This document shows, one piece after another, positions 6,566 to 18,000 of a stretch of DNA of 44,649 bases. The first letter of the stretch is position 1. Every line of letters begins with the position of its first letter. The notes under the pieces are model-generated. The model saw only the letters and a list, made by a program, of their open reading frames with translations. It made no database searches and had not been told where the DNA came from. Made by a program: the position numbers and the translations under genes. Origin of the DNA: Ignavibacteria bacterium UBA2373 (lineage in GTDB: Bacteria; Bacteroidota; Ignavibacteria; Kapaibacteriales; UBA961); contig DDTD01000080.1 of NCBI GenBank assembly GCA_002344005.1, positions 5,107 through 49,755 of the forward strand, written 5' to 3'.

Positions 6566-8071
6566 TCACAGATAGGGATTTTTCTTTTGTTGTTTCTTTT
6601 GGACAAATTTCGGTTTCCATAGACGAAGCACACTCAAAAGAAAAGGATCGGCTTCCGTATTATTGCTGTGTTGCTCGATGAATCCGCTGACGAGACTATG
6701 CCGTGCATGAGGGGAATGTGCTTCCGCAATATGACGCAATAATTTGAGAAAATGACGATGAAATTCGGTGACAGGCAAAAATTTTGATTTGGAACGTGTA
6801 AATGAACGAATACCATAGTCAAGATATGCTTCCCCACCGGTATCCAGATGCGCACATAATGATAATAATTCGGCAGAACGATGGGCATCGCTACGGATAT
6901 GTGCATCAGATGAGAGTGTGCGCTGAAACCATTCAAGTGCAAGTCGAGGATTGCCAGACACAAGACACATTGCCCCACATTCCATCGTCAGTAATTTTTG
7001 ATAAATCGGCGGAAAAAAATGCTGATATGTCTGATAGAGTTTAGTGTATTCGGGTATATTTTCCGCAAAACGCCCCATATTTTCCGATACCATATCATAC
7101 GTTATTTCGGTGCGAAGAAATAACATGGCGGCACGTGCTTTTTGATAGGCATTCAGATTTTTTTGCTGCATACTGTCACGTAACAAATAAATATTATTTT
7201 CATAAAGTTCATAGTGTTTGTGCAGACAGTAATATGACAGCATGGTTGTCAATGTACCAATATATAATCCAAAATATTGTTCTTTGCGAATGGGGTTTTC
7301 TTCAAATTTCTTTACTATTATTTCGCTTATTTCGCGTGATTTTTCTTGATCTTTTTCGATATACTGATAATGCGATGTTTGAATAAACATTGAAGAAAGC
7401 CATGCAGTAAATGATAAAGGTTGTACCGTGCTCATCAATGGATGGGATAATATATCTGCGGAGTACTGTTCTTTTGCATGCGTGGTAATACCTTGCGCCA
7501 CAAGTGAATCTTCAATACGCAAATTATAGATCCAATACAAATATTCATTATAGACTTTTTCGGAAGCACTTTCTAATTCATTGATAATACTCTCCGAAAG
7601 TTCACCATAATGTTTATCGCTGACAAAATGTGATATGACCAATAAATAATAGGTGAGTGCATCAAGGTATAAACGATTATGCTCAATCTCGCGAGCCATT
7701 TCTACTGCTTTTTTGACAATTTTTTCTGCATGGGTATATAATCCGCGTTCGGATAATAAACGCACATCATAGAGAGCATCTTGAATGACTTGCGCCTGAT
7801 TTTTCCCGCTATGGTATGAGCGCAATGATTCCATGATTTGCTTGTATAAATAATTCTTTATTCCGGGTAATCGTTGTGCCATTGTTTTGATACTGTTTTT
7901 TTTCATAAGAGCATCATCGCTATATGATTCCAGAGAATCAATAGCTTCGAATAATGTCATATAATCATTGCCTTCGCCAATAATATGACGGGCTGAGTAT
8001 TTTTTGAAGTATCCCTTCTCCGATGGACTCATCGAACGAATCAGTTCATGAATTTGCTGACCTACACTCAT
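6566..8071 (-). CDS. Conserved helical (TPR-like) protein, function unknown
   Basis: I place the start at MSVGQQIHEL, because AAGGA lies about eight bases upstream of that ATG; an in-frame start 11 codons earlier lacks this. The 501-residue cytoplasmic protein begins with a domain LIRSMSPSEKGYFKKYSA, then YMTLFEAIDSL and GIKNYLYKQIMESLRSYH. This resembles a family seen widely in Bacteroidota in which a conserved N-terminal segment precedes long TPR-like helices. The middle part (LLSERGLYTHAEKIVKKAVEMA) reads as degenerate TPRs. No catalytic motif is visible. It has a Lys-rich tail. It is the first resident gene after the island and is transcribed toward it. Divergent from the gene at 8265. 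Confidence 0.7.
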   Translation of the reverse strand: MSVGQQIHELIRSMSPSEKGYFKKYSARHIIGEGNDYMTLFEAIDSLESYSDDALMKKNSIKTMAQRLPGIKNYLYKQIMESLRSYHSGKNQAQVIQDALYDVRLLSERGLYTHAEKIVKKAVEMAREIEHNRLYLDALTYYLLVISHFVSDKHYGELSESIINELESASEKVYNEYLYWIYNLRIEDSLVAQGITTHAKEQYSADILSHPLMSTVQPLSFTAWLSSMFIQTSHYQYIEKDQEKSREISEIIVKKFEENPIRKEQYFGLYIGTLTTMLSYYCLHKHYELYENNIYLLRDSMQQKNLNAYQKARAAMLFLRTEITYDMVSENMGRFAENIPEYTKLYQTYQHFFPPIYQKLLTMECGAMCLVSGNPRLALEWFQRTLSSDAHIRSDAHRSAELLSLCAHLDTGGEAYLDYGIRSFTRSKSKFLPVTEFHRHFLKLLRHIAEAHSPHARHSLVSGFIEQHSNNTEADPFLLSVLRLWKPKFVQKKQQKKNPYL

Positions 8072-8264
8072 ATCGTTATCCTTTGTATGATATTGTGATT
8101 GCACTTGAGCGAAGTATTGTCATATAGTGACGCTCCGACATGGAAATATAGTAAAAAATTGGCGGAAACATTCCCCCGTATTCACTGTCATTGCTAACAG
8201 ACATGAATGTGCGCAGTTCATGTGCAGTATATATCAACTTTATAAACAATGATTTGGAGTAATA

Positions 8265-10352
8265 ATGACACATTGTATTTTGTACAGTATAAGTTTTTTC
8301 TGTTTGTGTATCGGCACTTTTGCCCAGACACAACTCACCCTTACATCATCCGTCGGTATTGAAGGTGGAAATGTCTATAGCATAGATAAAAAAGGGAGCG
8401 AAATTATCGTCGGCACGCAATCCGGTGTTTTTTGGTCAACAGATTATGGTATTCAATGGAACAGTATTCCGCAATCGGTCAGTATCATTCCTTTTACAAA
8501 GGTACAGATTACCGATCCGGGTGTATATGTTTGTGTAAGTGATAGAAATATCTACATATACAAACGTGCCGATAATAGCTTTACACCATTGCCTTCACTA
8601 TTGGATGTCGTCGAAAAAGATGGCAATATTACGGCACTGTATGCCACACCAACTATGATTATGGCGGGGACAAGTGCCGGTTATCTTCTTAATTATGGGA
8701 TTGCGCAACAACGATGGACTATTGTTTTAGACAGTTCCAATAGCCAATCACATCAAAGTGTTACAGATATTATCCGTGCCGGCAGTAAGTTCTATGTTTC
8801 TATCGGACAAGAACTTATGCGATGGAATGGTAATGCGTGGTTAAAAGTGACACCTACGCTCAATGAATCGGAGTATATGTTTGTACAAGATATGTGTGAG
8901 TATGGCAATCACGTTATTGCAGCAACTACACAAGGGATTATACGCTCCACAGATGAAGGAATAACATGGCAAAAGTTTAATCAAAATCTTTCCGAAGAAA
9001 CGATAACCATACGCTTAGCGGGTGGTGGCGATTACCTTGCAATACAAACACTCTCCGATGGCATAAATCTCTATGATACAACACGCAATGAATGGATTGA
9101 TACCGACATCAACAATAGTTATGATGAAGGCATACTTTCACTGCACTGGAGTCAGGATGGTCTGTATGTAGGATTGCAGGCACAAGGTATAATTCATTCT
9201 GCCAATGGACGCAATAGTTTTGCTCCGATGAATCAAGGATTACATGATGTGAGTGTTCACGGACTGGCTATATTCGGCTCCACATTGTATGCCGCAACAA
9301 GTAATGGTATTTTCACAAGCACTAATAATGGTACGAGCTGGTTTGGTCCCGCTATGAAAGGTATAGCATTCAATGATGCTGTTGTTCATAATAACACCGT
9401 TTTTATGGCGAGTGAAAAAGGAATTTTTCGTTATAATTCTCCATCAAATACATGGGACACGGCAGGGTTTACCGGCGTATGGTGCCAAGGTTTTACTCAA
9501 CAAGGCAATACTTTATATGTTACCACAGCTGATTTATTCCCGCATGAACATAATAAATCCGGCATATTCTTCACAAATGACGGCGGTGTAACATGGCAAA
9601 ATATCACCCATAATTTGCTGACTATAGAAAATATCAGTGAAGTGGTGCGAGTGACACAAGCAGGGCAAACACTTTTTGCAGCAACAAATGCAGGATTATT
9701 CCGAAAAAATACTCAAGACACGCAATGGCAAAAAATATATATTGGTAATTTCCTTGCTGAAATATCAGATATGGTAATTGATGAAGGAACAATTGTGCTT
9801 ACTCTTAACCAACGCGCTGTTATACGATCCACAGATAATGGTATTACATGGAATGATTGGCAGGAAGGATTGCAAAATGAATCTGTCTCTATGCTGATAC
9901 ATGGAATATCAATTCGTGATGGATTATATTATCTTTATACCAATGTCGGTATTTTTACACGCATGGCTTCATCATCACAATGGAAAAAAATATCGGATAT
10001 TTTCGGAGCTTTATGGCTTTCTTATACGGATAACAGAATATTTGTCGGAACGCAAAAAGGATTGTATTATCAGAATATAGTGACATCGGACATTGATGAA
10101 GATAATCAAGAAAACAATGCTGTTATGATATATCCCAATCCGGCATCGGGCACAATGACTATTAACTCGGAGGAATCCAAAATTCTTAGTATAGAATATT
10201 TTACTGTAGAAGGACAGTCAATAATGTCTGTGCCTGCGCCAATACTATCACCCACACATATTGATATATCTTCTTTACCGACAGGAGCATATATAGCACG
10301 TATTACAACAGTATCGGGAATGTATCATCACAGCGTGACCATACTTCCATAA
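8265..10352 (+). CDS. Secreted Asp-box beta-propeller protein with T9SS sorting domain
   Basis: The 695-residue precursor has an N-terminal signal peptide (residues 1-20, ending FAQT). It carries at least five Asp-box/BNR motifs of the type S/T-x-D/N-x-G-x-x-W: STDYGIQW, STDEGITW, STNNGTSW, TNDGGVTW, STDNGITW. These fold into beta-propellers as in sialidases and photosystem-assembly Ycf48-like proteins; the catalytic residues of sialidases are not apparent. The last ~80 residues (IYPNPASGTMTI ... SSLPTGAYIARI) are a type A T9SS C-terminal sorting domain, so it should cross the outer membrane and be anchored or released. The start has GGAG ten bases upstream. It stands alone, divergent from the gene at 8071 and followed by a terminator. 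Confidence 0.85.
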   Translation: MTHCILYSISFFCLCIGTFAQTQLTLTSSVGIEGGNVYSIDKKGSEIIVGTQSGVFWSTDYGIQWNSIPQSVSIIPFTKVQITDPGVYVCVSDRNIYIYKRADNSFTPLPSLLDVVEKDGNITALYATPTMIMAGTSAGYLLNYGIAQQRWTIVLDSSNSQSHQSVTDIIRAGSKFYVSIGQELMRWNGNAWLKVTPTLNESEYMFVQDMCEYGNHVIAATTQGIIRSTDEGITWQKFNQNLSEETITIRLAGGGDYLAIQTLSDGINLYDTTRNEWIDTDINNSYDEGILSLHWSQDGLYVGLQAQGIIHSANGRNSFAPMNQGLHDVSVHGLAIFGSTLYAATSNGIFTSTNNGTSWFGPAMKGIAFNDAVVHNNTVFMASEKGIFRYNSPSNTWDTAGFTGVWCQGFTQQGNTLYVTTADLFPHEHNKSGIFFTNDGGVTWQNITHNLLTIENISEVVRVTQAGQTLFAATNAGLFRKNTQDTQWQKIYIGNFLAEISDMVIDEGTIVLTLNQRAVIRSTDNGITWNDWQEGLQNESVSMLIHGISIRDGLYYLYTNVGIFTRMASSSQWKKISDIFGALWLSYTDNRIFVGTQKGLYYQNIVTSDIDEDNQENNAVMIYPNPASGTMTINSEESKILSIEYFTVEGQSIMSVPAPILSPTHIDISSLPTGAYIARITTVSGMYHHSVTILP

Positions 10353-10390
10353 AATCTTTAACACCACGCTCCATATACCACTATTGACAC

Positions 10391-10420
10391 AAAAGCCGTG
10401 CAAAAAACACGGCTTTTTTT
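10391..10420. terminator. Bidirectional rho-independent terminator
   Basis: AAAAGCCGTG (10391-10400) pairs with CACGGCTTTT (10408-10417) around a 7-base loop, followed by more Ts, with an A-run on the other side. It lies between two convergent genes and can serve both. Confidence 0.88.
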
Positions 10421-10445
10421 ATATACAGTTTTTTGTGAATAGTGT

Positions 10446-11981
10446 TTATTTGATACTATGCAATGGCATGGAATAAGTTTGATTTGAGGCTATTATTAAA
10501 AGAGTATAATATCCTTGCGGTAAATGCGCAAGAGAACATTGAAGAGATTCTGTGCTGAGAACAGTATATTCGACAGTGAATATTTCGCCAAGTACGGAAA
10601 TTGCCTGCACACGGACTATATCATTATTGAGAAGTCCAGTCACCGTCACAGAGTTATGTGCTGGATTGGGCGCAAGTGTCCACGTACTTTGTTCATTATT
10701 ATCTTCAATATTTGCTACTGTGCCATTGATATATTGTTGTTGATTTTCTGTGATGGCAGAGCGCACAGCCGGAAAATCTTCATCGCTTCCTGTAGTTTCA
10801 TTGCCTTTGAGGGGATTAACAATTGTAATGCAATAGGCAACGCGAGCGGTTTGTCCGGGCAATAAAGTAAATGCACCTGTGCTGAGCAATGCTCTAATAT
10901 CAGCTTGTAATTTTTCGCCGTCTTTTTTATTTTCGCTCATGAAATTGTAGCGGTCATTATTTGTTATTGGGTCGGTCTGAATATCAAAAAATCGTATAGC
11001 CGAAATTCCAACCTGTTCTGAATATGGAGCCGGTTGTGTATAAGATTTTACGGTGCGCAGCGCATCATCATTCACTGCGGGTGTTTCTAAATGTGTAATT
11101 GCCAAATACCCGAAATTTTTTCCCTGTTCACCTTGATTGCTGCTTGACCAAGCATATACACCGTTCAAATTATCAATATTCATAGGGCGAATATTATCAT
11201 TTTGCGCTCCTTTGGGATTATTGAGAATACCAATATCAGGGTCGAAAACATGCCCGATATGGCAATCGAAGAGTGTGTCATTAGAAGTATTGGTGATGCT
11301 CTGTTGTACAATAATGGATGAGCGTAATGGTGCTTTATTCCATGTAAATATTTTTTCATCGAATTGTAAACCAAGTGGAAATCCTTCTTGACCGCGAAGC
11401 GTAGAGCCGCCCTCATAGCGATTAAGATTATTATCGTGGTAACGAGAGTGGAACATTTCATCGGAGACCATAGCCGCACCTTTCGGATATACCGCAGAGT
11501 TACGTTCGGAGATTGTGGCGACATAGACACCTGTTGGGGCATCGGCTGTTTTCCATAGTGACCAAGGTGGCATCTGATTTTGTATATGCAGACCATCAGG
11601 AGTAAATTCCGTTGAGCGTTCCACATGATATTTGATATTCATGTCGTTCGGTAATGGGTAAGGGTCATCACTATTGCCATGTGTCATCCATGAATATCCC
11701 GAATTGGGATTGTACGTAAGAGCAACCAAAGGAGTGAGGGTATTATTCACCCGTTTTTTTGCTCCGAACCATATACCTGATCCAAAGAGATATTGATTTT
11801 GTGAGCCGCGCGGATAAATAAGCCCAGCCGACGACTTGGCTGTATTATTTCCCAAAATACCATAATTGGAAATATACAAATCCACATCGGAGAGAGTGGT
11901 CTGTTTGGTTTGATAGGCGGATTGTCCATACAGATGACCTGCACCTGCAATAGCTAATGCCACAATGAATAAAATTTTCAT
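10446..11981 (-). CDS. Secreted T9SS cargo, paralogue 1 of a tandem pair
   Basis: The start at MKILFIVALAIAG is chosen because GGGG lies about seven bases upstream and a signal peptide (ending GQS) follows; a longer frame of 22 residues is not credible. The mature 511-residue precursor has no family I can name. It begins with TTLSDVDLYISNYGILGNN and YPRGSQNQYLFGSGIWFGA, has FDPDIG in the middle, and ends with a T9SS domain (LAPNPAHNSVTVTG ... LPQGYYTLLIIA). The neighbour at 12087 is a paralogue across its whole length. The last third is the most conserved at DNA level. Surface-exposed protein of unknown role. Confidence 0.8.
   Translation of the reverse strand: MKILFIVALAIAGAGHLYGQSAYQTKQTTLSDVDLYISNYGILGNNTAKSSAGLIYPRGSQNQYLFGSGIWFGAKKRVNNTLTPLVALTYNPNSGYSWMTHGNSDDPYPLPNDMNIKYHVERSTEFTPDGLHIQNQMPPWSLWKTADAPTGVYVATISERNSAVYPKGAAMVSDEMFHSRYHDNNLNRYEGGSTLRGQEGFPLGLQFDEKIFTWNKAPLRSSIIVQQSITNTSNDTLFDCHIGHVFDPDIGILNNPKGAQNDNIRPMNIDNLNGVYAWSSSNQGEQGKNFGYLAITHLETPAVNDDALRTVKSYTQPAPYSEQVGISAIRFFDIQTDPITNNDRYNFMSENKKDGEKLQADIRALLSTGAFTLLPGQTARVAYCITIVNPLKGNETTGSDEDFPAVRSAITENQQQYINGTVANIEDNNEQSTWTLAPNPAHNSVTVTGLLNNDIVRVQAISVLGEIFTVEYTVLSTESLQCSLAHLPQGYYTLLIIASNQTYSMPLHSIK
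10505..10607 (-). repeat. 103-bp near-identical segment shared with 12146-12248
   Basis: Both tandem paralogues carry this stretch inside their C-terminal sorting-domain coding region. By eye 97 of 103 bases match without a gap, more than the flanking parts of the genes. This points to recent duplication or gene conversion of the sorting domain. Confidence 0.85.
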
Positions 11982-12086
11982 AGTAATCCCCACAAAATAA
12001 GTATATGTAACAAAGGTGTTTTCTGTTCCCAGCACAGAGAGAGTCATGATGACAAAAGTTACAAGTATGTACTTTTTTAAGAATAT

Positions 12087-13616
12087 TTATCGTATGACAT
12101 GGAGGGGATACGAATATGATTGTGTTGGTGAGGAAAGAATTAAGGTATAATATCCTTGCGGTAAATGTGCAATAGAACATTGAAGAGATTCTGCGCTGAG
12201 AACAGAATATTCGACGGGGAATATTTCGCCAAGTACGGAAATTGCCTGTATCGTGATAGCGTGTTGTTCGCTGCTATTGATAATGACCGTTGTGTTCGCA
12301 GGGTTGGGAGCGAGTATTCTATCAATTGTTTCTTGTTGTTTTAGCGTATAATCCGAGACAGTAGAATATACTTGTTGAATTTGTTGTAATTTTTTAAGAA
12401 TAATAGGAATATCATCATTACTGCCTTCAGGTTCTTTTCCATTAAGCGAGTCAACAATGGAAATACAATAAGCAATACGTGTACTTTGTCCGGGCAATAA
12501 TGTAAATGAACCCGTGCAAAGCAATGCTCTTATATCCATATTTATTACATAACTTGTAGAATCTTTTTCGGTTATAAATGTATAGTCGTCAATAGATAAT
12601 CCGGAACCCACAGATGTATAAAGTTTTACAGAATATGTTCCTATTTGTTCAGATATGGGTGCTCTGTGATTATATGATTTACTTGTACGTAAACTATCAT
12701 TATTAATAGCGGGAGTTTCAAGATAAGCCGCCATTAAATACCCGAAATTTTTTCCCTGTTCACCCTGATCGGTATTTGTCCATGCAAAAAAAACTTGCGT
12801 ATTATCGGTATTGATGCTCCGGATATTATCATTTTGAAAACTTTTCAAATTATTGGAAAATCTTATATCAGGATCGAAAACACAAGCTATATAACAATCG
12901 AAAAGTGTATCTGTAGAACTGTTGGTGATAGTTTTTTGCACAATAATAGATGAATGTAAGGGTGAATTTTTCCAGGTAAAGATTTTTTCATCGAAATGTA
13001 AACCGAGTGGATACCCGTCTTTTTTGTTCCTTTCAATTGATCTTTCGTAGCGAGCGAGGTTACTGTCATGGTAACGTGAATGGAACATTTCATCGGAGAC
13101 CATCGCAACACCCTGCGGATATACTGCTGAGTTTCTTTTGTCAATCGTGGGTACATATATACCTGATTCATCAGATTCAGCAGTTTTCCAGAGCGACCAA
13201 GGCGGCATCTGATTTTTTGCGTGCAAACCGTCCTGAGTAAAATCTGTTGAGCGTTCCACTTGATACTGATTAATCATCTCCTGTGATAATGAATCAGGAT
13301 CACCCATATTCCCAGGTGTCATCCATGATTTTCCCGAACTGAGATTGTACGACCTTATCACTAAATTACGAAGGATATTGCTCACTCTTTTCTTTGCACC
13401 GAACCATGTACCTGACCCAAAGAGATATTGATTTTGTGAGCCGCGCGGATAGAGGAGTCCTGCCATTCCTTGCTTACTATTATATCCGATGATACCATTA
13501 TTAGAAACATATAAATCCACATCGGAGAGAGTAGTTTGTTTGTAATCAATATCGGATTGTGCTCTAAGATGCAATGCAGCTAAAAATACTATAAGAGCAA
13601 GAGTACAAAACTTCAT
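12087..13616 (-). CDS. Secreted T9SS cargo, paralogue 2 of a tandem pair
   Basis: The start at MKFCTLALIVFLAALHL has GGAG about eight bases upstream; the longer frame (7 more residues) has no such site. The 509-residue precursor has a signal peptide ending LRAQ and then the same plan as its neighbour: TTLSDVDLYVSNNGIIGYN, YPRGSQNQYLFGSGTWFGA, FDPDI, and a T9SS domain (LAPNPANTTVIINS ... LPQGYYTLILSS). No enzymatic motif is visible. About 105 bases separate it from the start of paralogue 1, so the two may be cotranscribed. Function unknown; presumably an outer-surface protein. Confidence 0.8.
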   Translation of the reverse strand: MKFCTLALIVFLAALHLRAQSDIDYKQTTLSDVDLYVSNNGIIGYNSKQGMAGLLYPRGSQNQYLFGSGTWFGAKKRVSNILRNLVIRSYNLSSGKSWMTPGNMGDPDSLSQEMINQYQVERSTDFTQDGLHAKNQMPPWSLWKTAESDESGIYVPTIDKRNSAVYPQGVAMVSDEMFHSRYHDSNLARYERSIERNKKDGYPLGLHFDEKIFTWKNSPLHSSIIVQKTITNSSTDTLFDCYIACVFDPDIRFSNNLKSFQNDNIRSINTDNTQVFFAWTNTDQGEQGKNFGYLMAAYLETPAINNDSLRTSKSYNHRAPISEQIGTYSVKLYTSVGSGLSIDDYTFITEKDSTSYVINMDIRALLCTGSFTLLPGQSTRIAYCISIVDSLNGKEPEGSNDDIPIILKKLQQIQQVYSTVSDYTLKQQETIDRILAPNPANTTVIINSSEQHAITIQAISVLGEIFPVEYSVLSAESLQCSIAHLPQGYYTLILSSPTQSYSYPLHVIR

Positions 13617-13759
13617 AAAAATCTCCACATCGTTCATAAAGGATTATCACAGACCTCAGTGTTCCTCAGAAAGTTACAATATGTGTTTACTTTTTTATGA
13701 CAGGCAAAATTTCTTATACTACATTTCTCCGGCGTGAAGAATGACTGAGTATCTCATGT

Positions 13760-15067
13760 TTATTGCACTTTCAAGGTTCCTGCAAGTAATTGTAGTTGTA
13801 ATTCGGCAGCTTTGGCGGTAAATTGTGCATTAAAAAGTCGTGTTGCACTTTCTATAATCGAATATTGTGCCTGACGCAATTCGGGTGTGGTGATGGATTG
13901 ACGTTTGAATCGTTCCATAGCAATCTCTGCATTTTCTTTGGCAAGTTCATTATTATTTTTTTCGATGGCAATTGTTGCCATGGCATTCGTATAATTTGTA
14001 GAGGTATTGGTATAAAGTTGTCGTACTTGTTGTTGCAATGCATCAAGTTGTAATCGTCTGTTTTGTATAAGCATATCTTGTGTGGCTAATTGCGTATGGG
14101 TGATCAAACCATTGAATAAAGGGACAGAAATACCAATACCCGCAGTAAAACCATTATTAGCATTGATCACAAATAAACCGCGACTATTTTGATTGTAATT
14201 ATAATTGTACCCGGTATTGAATGTGATGGAAGGCAAACCTTGTGCATAGATTTCGCTTTTTTGTTGCAAAGCAATAGCAAGTTCTTGTTGTGCGATGAGG
14301 GTGGAATAATTTTGTTGTTCCGTAAGATTTTGTAATGCCGTAAAATCGGGTTGTGCTCCAAGCGGAATAGAGTCCTCAACGCCAATAACAGCGGAAGGAT
14401 TGCGCCCCAAAAGAATATTTAATGAGGCAGTTAATTGTGCAAGAGAATTTTGCACGGTTAATCGGGCACTTTGTTGCTCATTGATGTCTATTTTGGCTTG
14501 AAGTACATCGTTTTTTGTGCCGACACCAACGGATAAACGTGCCTCGGCAAGACGTAAGCGTTCTTCTAAAACACGAATCAGTTCATCGAGTGTTTTTTGT
14601 TGTTGCGTAAGCCGCGCCAGCCCATAATATGCCATGCAGACATCATACATCGTTTGCATGACTTGTTGTTTCAACTGTAATTCGCCGGATTTTTGGACTT
14701 CTTCTAATCGTGATTTGGTGGCGAACATACGCATACCGTCAAAGACACGCCATGATAATGTGACAAATGCTTGCGTATTTTGCTGGGTGACTCCACTACC
14801 CGTGATAGTTTGTCCATTACTTAATTCTTGATTTATGGAAAATTGCGAATAATTCGTTGTTAATCCGGCATTCACCGTAGGATATGCACCCGCATTTGCC
14901 CATGAATTTTCTATACTCTGAATATCCGATTGATTTTTTGCCAATAAAATATCATAATTATGTTTGAGAGCAAGCTCAACGGCTTGTTGTAATGATAATA
15001 CATTTTGTGCTTGTATCGAAAAAGAACAGCATAGAATACAACACAATAATATCGAAAATAACCTCAT
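13760..15067 (-). CDS. TolC-family outer membrane efflux protein
   Basis: The protein (435 residues from MRLFSILLCCILCC) has a signal peptide ending IQAQ, then LSLQQAVELALKHNYDILLAKNQ, the usual opening of the outer membrane efflux protein family. Two OEP repeats follow, with coiled-coil helices (LEERLRLAEARLSVGVGTKNDVLQA and LAKENAEIAMERFKRQSITTPELRQAQ). It forms the trimeric outer membrane channel of the pump. The frame is open far upstream but that part overlaps the RND gene and is not a signal sequence. An ATG three codons earlier (MNIMRLF, 15076) is equally possible. It follows the RND stop by fewer than 20 bases, so it is the last gene of the operon. Confidence 0.92.
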   Translation of the reverse strand: MRLFSILLCCILCCSFSIQAQNVLSLQQAVELALKHNYDILLAKNQSDIQSIENSWANAGAYPTVNAGLTTNYSQFSINQELSNGQTITGSGVTQQNTQAFVTLSWRVFDGMRMFATKSRLEEVQKSGELQLKQQVMQTMYDVCMAYYGLARLTQQQKTLDELIRVLEERLRLAEARLSVGVGTKNDVLQAKIDINEQQSARLTVQNSLAQLTASLNILLGRNPSAVIGVEDSIPLGAQPDFTALQNLTEQQNYSTLIAQQELAIALQQKSEIYAQGLPSITFNTGYNYNYNQNSRGLFVINANNGFTAGIGISVPLFNGLITHTQLATQDMLIQNRRLQLDALQQQVRQLYTNTSTNYTNAMATIAIEKNNNELAKENAEIAMERFKRQSITTPELRQAQYSIIESATRLFNAQFTAKAAELQLQLLAGTLKVQ

Positions 15068-15083
15068 GATATTCATTAGTTCA

Positions 15084-18000
15084 TTAATGGTGAGAATGTG
15101 TGGATGAAGGAAGTATGTCTTGATTTTGCACGGCTTCGTCTTCCATGGGATGCAATGACGGTAGATTTTTCCGCGTAATAAACGAATACATCGCCGGAAT
15201 AACAAATAATGTGAGTATAAGCGCGAATAATAAACCGCCGACAATAACAATACCCAAAGGAATGCGACTTTGTGACCCTGCGCCAAGAGCAAGTGCAATG
15301 GGTAAAGCACCTAACATCGTAGCAAGCGATGTCATGAGAATAGGACGTAATCTCGCTGCGGAAGCCTCAATCACCGCCTGAATAATGCCATTACCGTCAT
15401 GGCGTTTATGATTGGCAAATTCTACTATCAAAATACCATTTTTTGTCACCAATCCAATAAGCATAATAATACCTATTTCGGAAAATATATTAAGTGTCTG
15501 ATCAAATGCCCATAATGAGACAACTGCGCCCGCTAAAGCTAATGGTACGGTAAGCATAATAGTGAATGGATCGCGAAAACTTTCAAATTGTGCTGCTAAT
15601 GTTAAATAAATAAGTACCAAAGCCAATAAAAATGCAAAACTTGTATTGGAGGAACTTTCCGCAAAATCCCGCGATGCCCCCGATAAAGCCGTGGCGAAGG
15701 ATTCGTCCAATACACGCGCCGCTATGGATTGCATTTCTTTCACACCGTCGCCTATCGTATAGCCCGGCGCTAATGCAGCACTGATTGTTGCCGATTTATA
15801 ACGATTATAATGATACAGTGCCGGCGGTGAACTTGTTTCCGCCATTTCGACAATATTATCTAATTGAACTAATTCTCCTTTAGTATTGCGCACGGAAAAT
15901 GCTTTTAAATCAAGCGGCTCATCACGGTTTTGTCTGTCCACTTGACCAATAATCTGATATTGTTTGCCATTCATCAGAAAATAGCCGAAACGTCTGCCAC
16001 TGAGAGCAAATTGCAATGTATTGGCAACATCAAGAACAGAAATACCCAATTGTGTTGCTTTTAAACGATTGATGGTTATTTGTAATTCGGGTTTATTAAA
16101 TTTCAAATCAACATCCACACCTTGTAAAATCGCACTTTTATTGCATTCATCCAAAAATGTGGGAAGCACTTGACGTAATTTTGCAAAATTCAGATTTTGC
16201 ACAATAAATTGCACGGGTAATTGTGAGGCGGCACGGAATCCAACGCTGATGGTTTGCTCTTGAATGGGCACGCCTTTTACATCAGGGTAATTTTTGAGAA
16301 TTTTCCCTACTTGTTGAGTAATTGCTTTTTGTGTAGTTTTACGCTCTTGCGGATCAACAAGGAATATAGTACATCCACCGCTATTGGAGGAAGCGCTACT
16401 GCCAAAAGAAGGAGCAACATTTGAAAAAATTATACGTGCATTCGCACCGACGGAATCTTGAATTGCTTGAGCAAGAGAAAAAATATTTTTTTCCATGGCA
16501 TCGAAATCTGTTCCCTCCGCTGCCGTCAAATTTGTACGAATAATACTGCGATCTTCCAGCGGTGCCAATTCACTTTGCAAAGAACCACCCACACCCACAA
16601 TGGCAGCACCGCATAAAGCAATAAGAATAAATGCCAACCAACGATTATTCATAAAGCGCGTTAATGTGCGTCGGTAGCCGGTATCTAACCATACAAAAAA
16701 TGGCTCCGTCCATGTATAAAATCGGGTTCGTTTATGGACATCTTTGGCTAATTTTACATTGAGGACGGGGGTAATAGTTAAAGACACAAAAGCAGAAATT
16801 AAAACCGCTCCCGCCAGCACCACACCAAATTCCCGAAACAGTGAACCCACAAATCCCTGAAGGAAAATCACGGGTAAAAACACAATCGCAAGTGTGACCG
16901 ATGTGGAAATAACTGCAAAAAATATCTCATTTGTTCCTTCGCGTGCTGCTTTGAATTTGGGCATACCCGCTTCAAGTTTTTTAAATATATTTTCCGTCAC
17001 TACGATGCCGTCATCCACCACCAATCCCGTTGCCAGCACAATAGCAAGTAATGTCAAAACATTAATCGAAAATCCGGCAATATACATGATAAAAAATGCA
17101 CCGATTAAGGAAATGGGAATATCAATAAGCGGGCGGAAGGCAATAATCCAATCACGAAAGAAAAGATAAACAATCAGCACAACAAGACCTATGGCAATAA
17201 GTAATGTTTCTTCCACTTCATTCACTGCTCTGCGCACAAAATACGAACGATCTCGCCCAATATCAAGAATAATATCGGGTGGCATATCTTTTTTTATTTG
17301 TTCTATACGTTTGTAAAATTCATCAGAAATAGTAATATGATTTGCACCGGGTTGAGCAATAATAGCGAGCGATACCACAGGATAACCATTTTTTCTGGAG
17401 ACCGTTTCTTCATTTTCCGCACCAAGAGTAATTTCGCCCACATCATGTAAGCGGACAATACTTTCGCCGTCTTGTCGTAAAATAAGGGAATTAAAATCTT
17501 CTTCCGTTGTTAATCGCCCCATACTATTGACGGTTAATTCGGTGGAATTACCTCGCACTTTTCCGCCCGGAAGTTCTACATTTTCTTTATCGAGTGCATT
17601 TTTTATATCTTGAATGGTTAAATTATAGGCAGTGAGTTTTGCCGGATCAATCCATAATCGCATGGCAGCACGACGCAAACCGAATATTTGTACTTGGCTT
17701 ACCCCCGGAATAGTTTGTAAACGCTCTTGTAACACATTTTCCGCATAATCGCTTAATTCCACAATATTGCGTGTGGTGCTTTGAATAGGCATAAATAAAA
17801 TAGGGTCGGAATTAGCATCGGCTTTGGTCACAACGGGCGGCGCATCAATATCCTGCGGTAAATTGCGAATTGCTTGCGACACCTTATCGCGCACATCATT
17901 GGCTGCTTGTTCCAACTCGGTTTGCAAATCAAATTCTACGGTAATATTACTGACGCCAAGAGCACTATTGGAAGTAATTGATTTAATACCCGCAATACCA

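Noticed and set aside
15068..15310. N-terminal extension of the tolC-like gene (about 80 residues)
   Set aside because: It overlaps the end of the RND gene and hides the obvious signal peptide at MRLFSILLCC.
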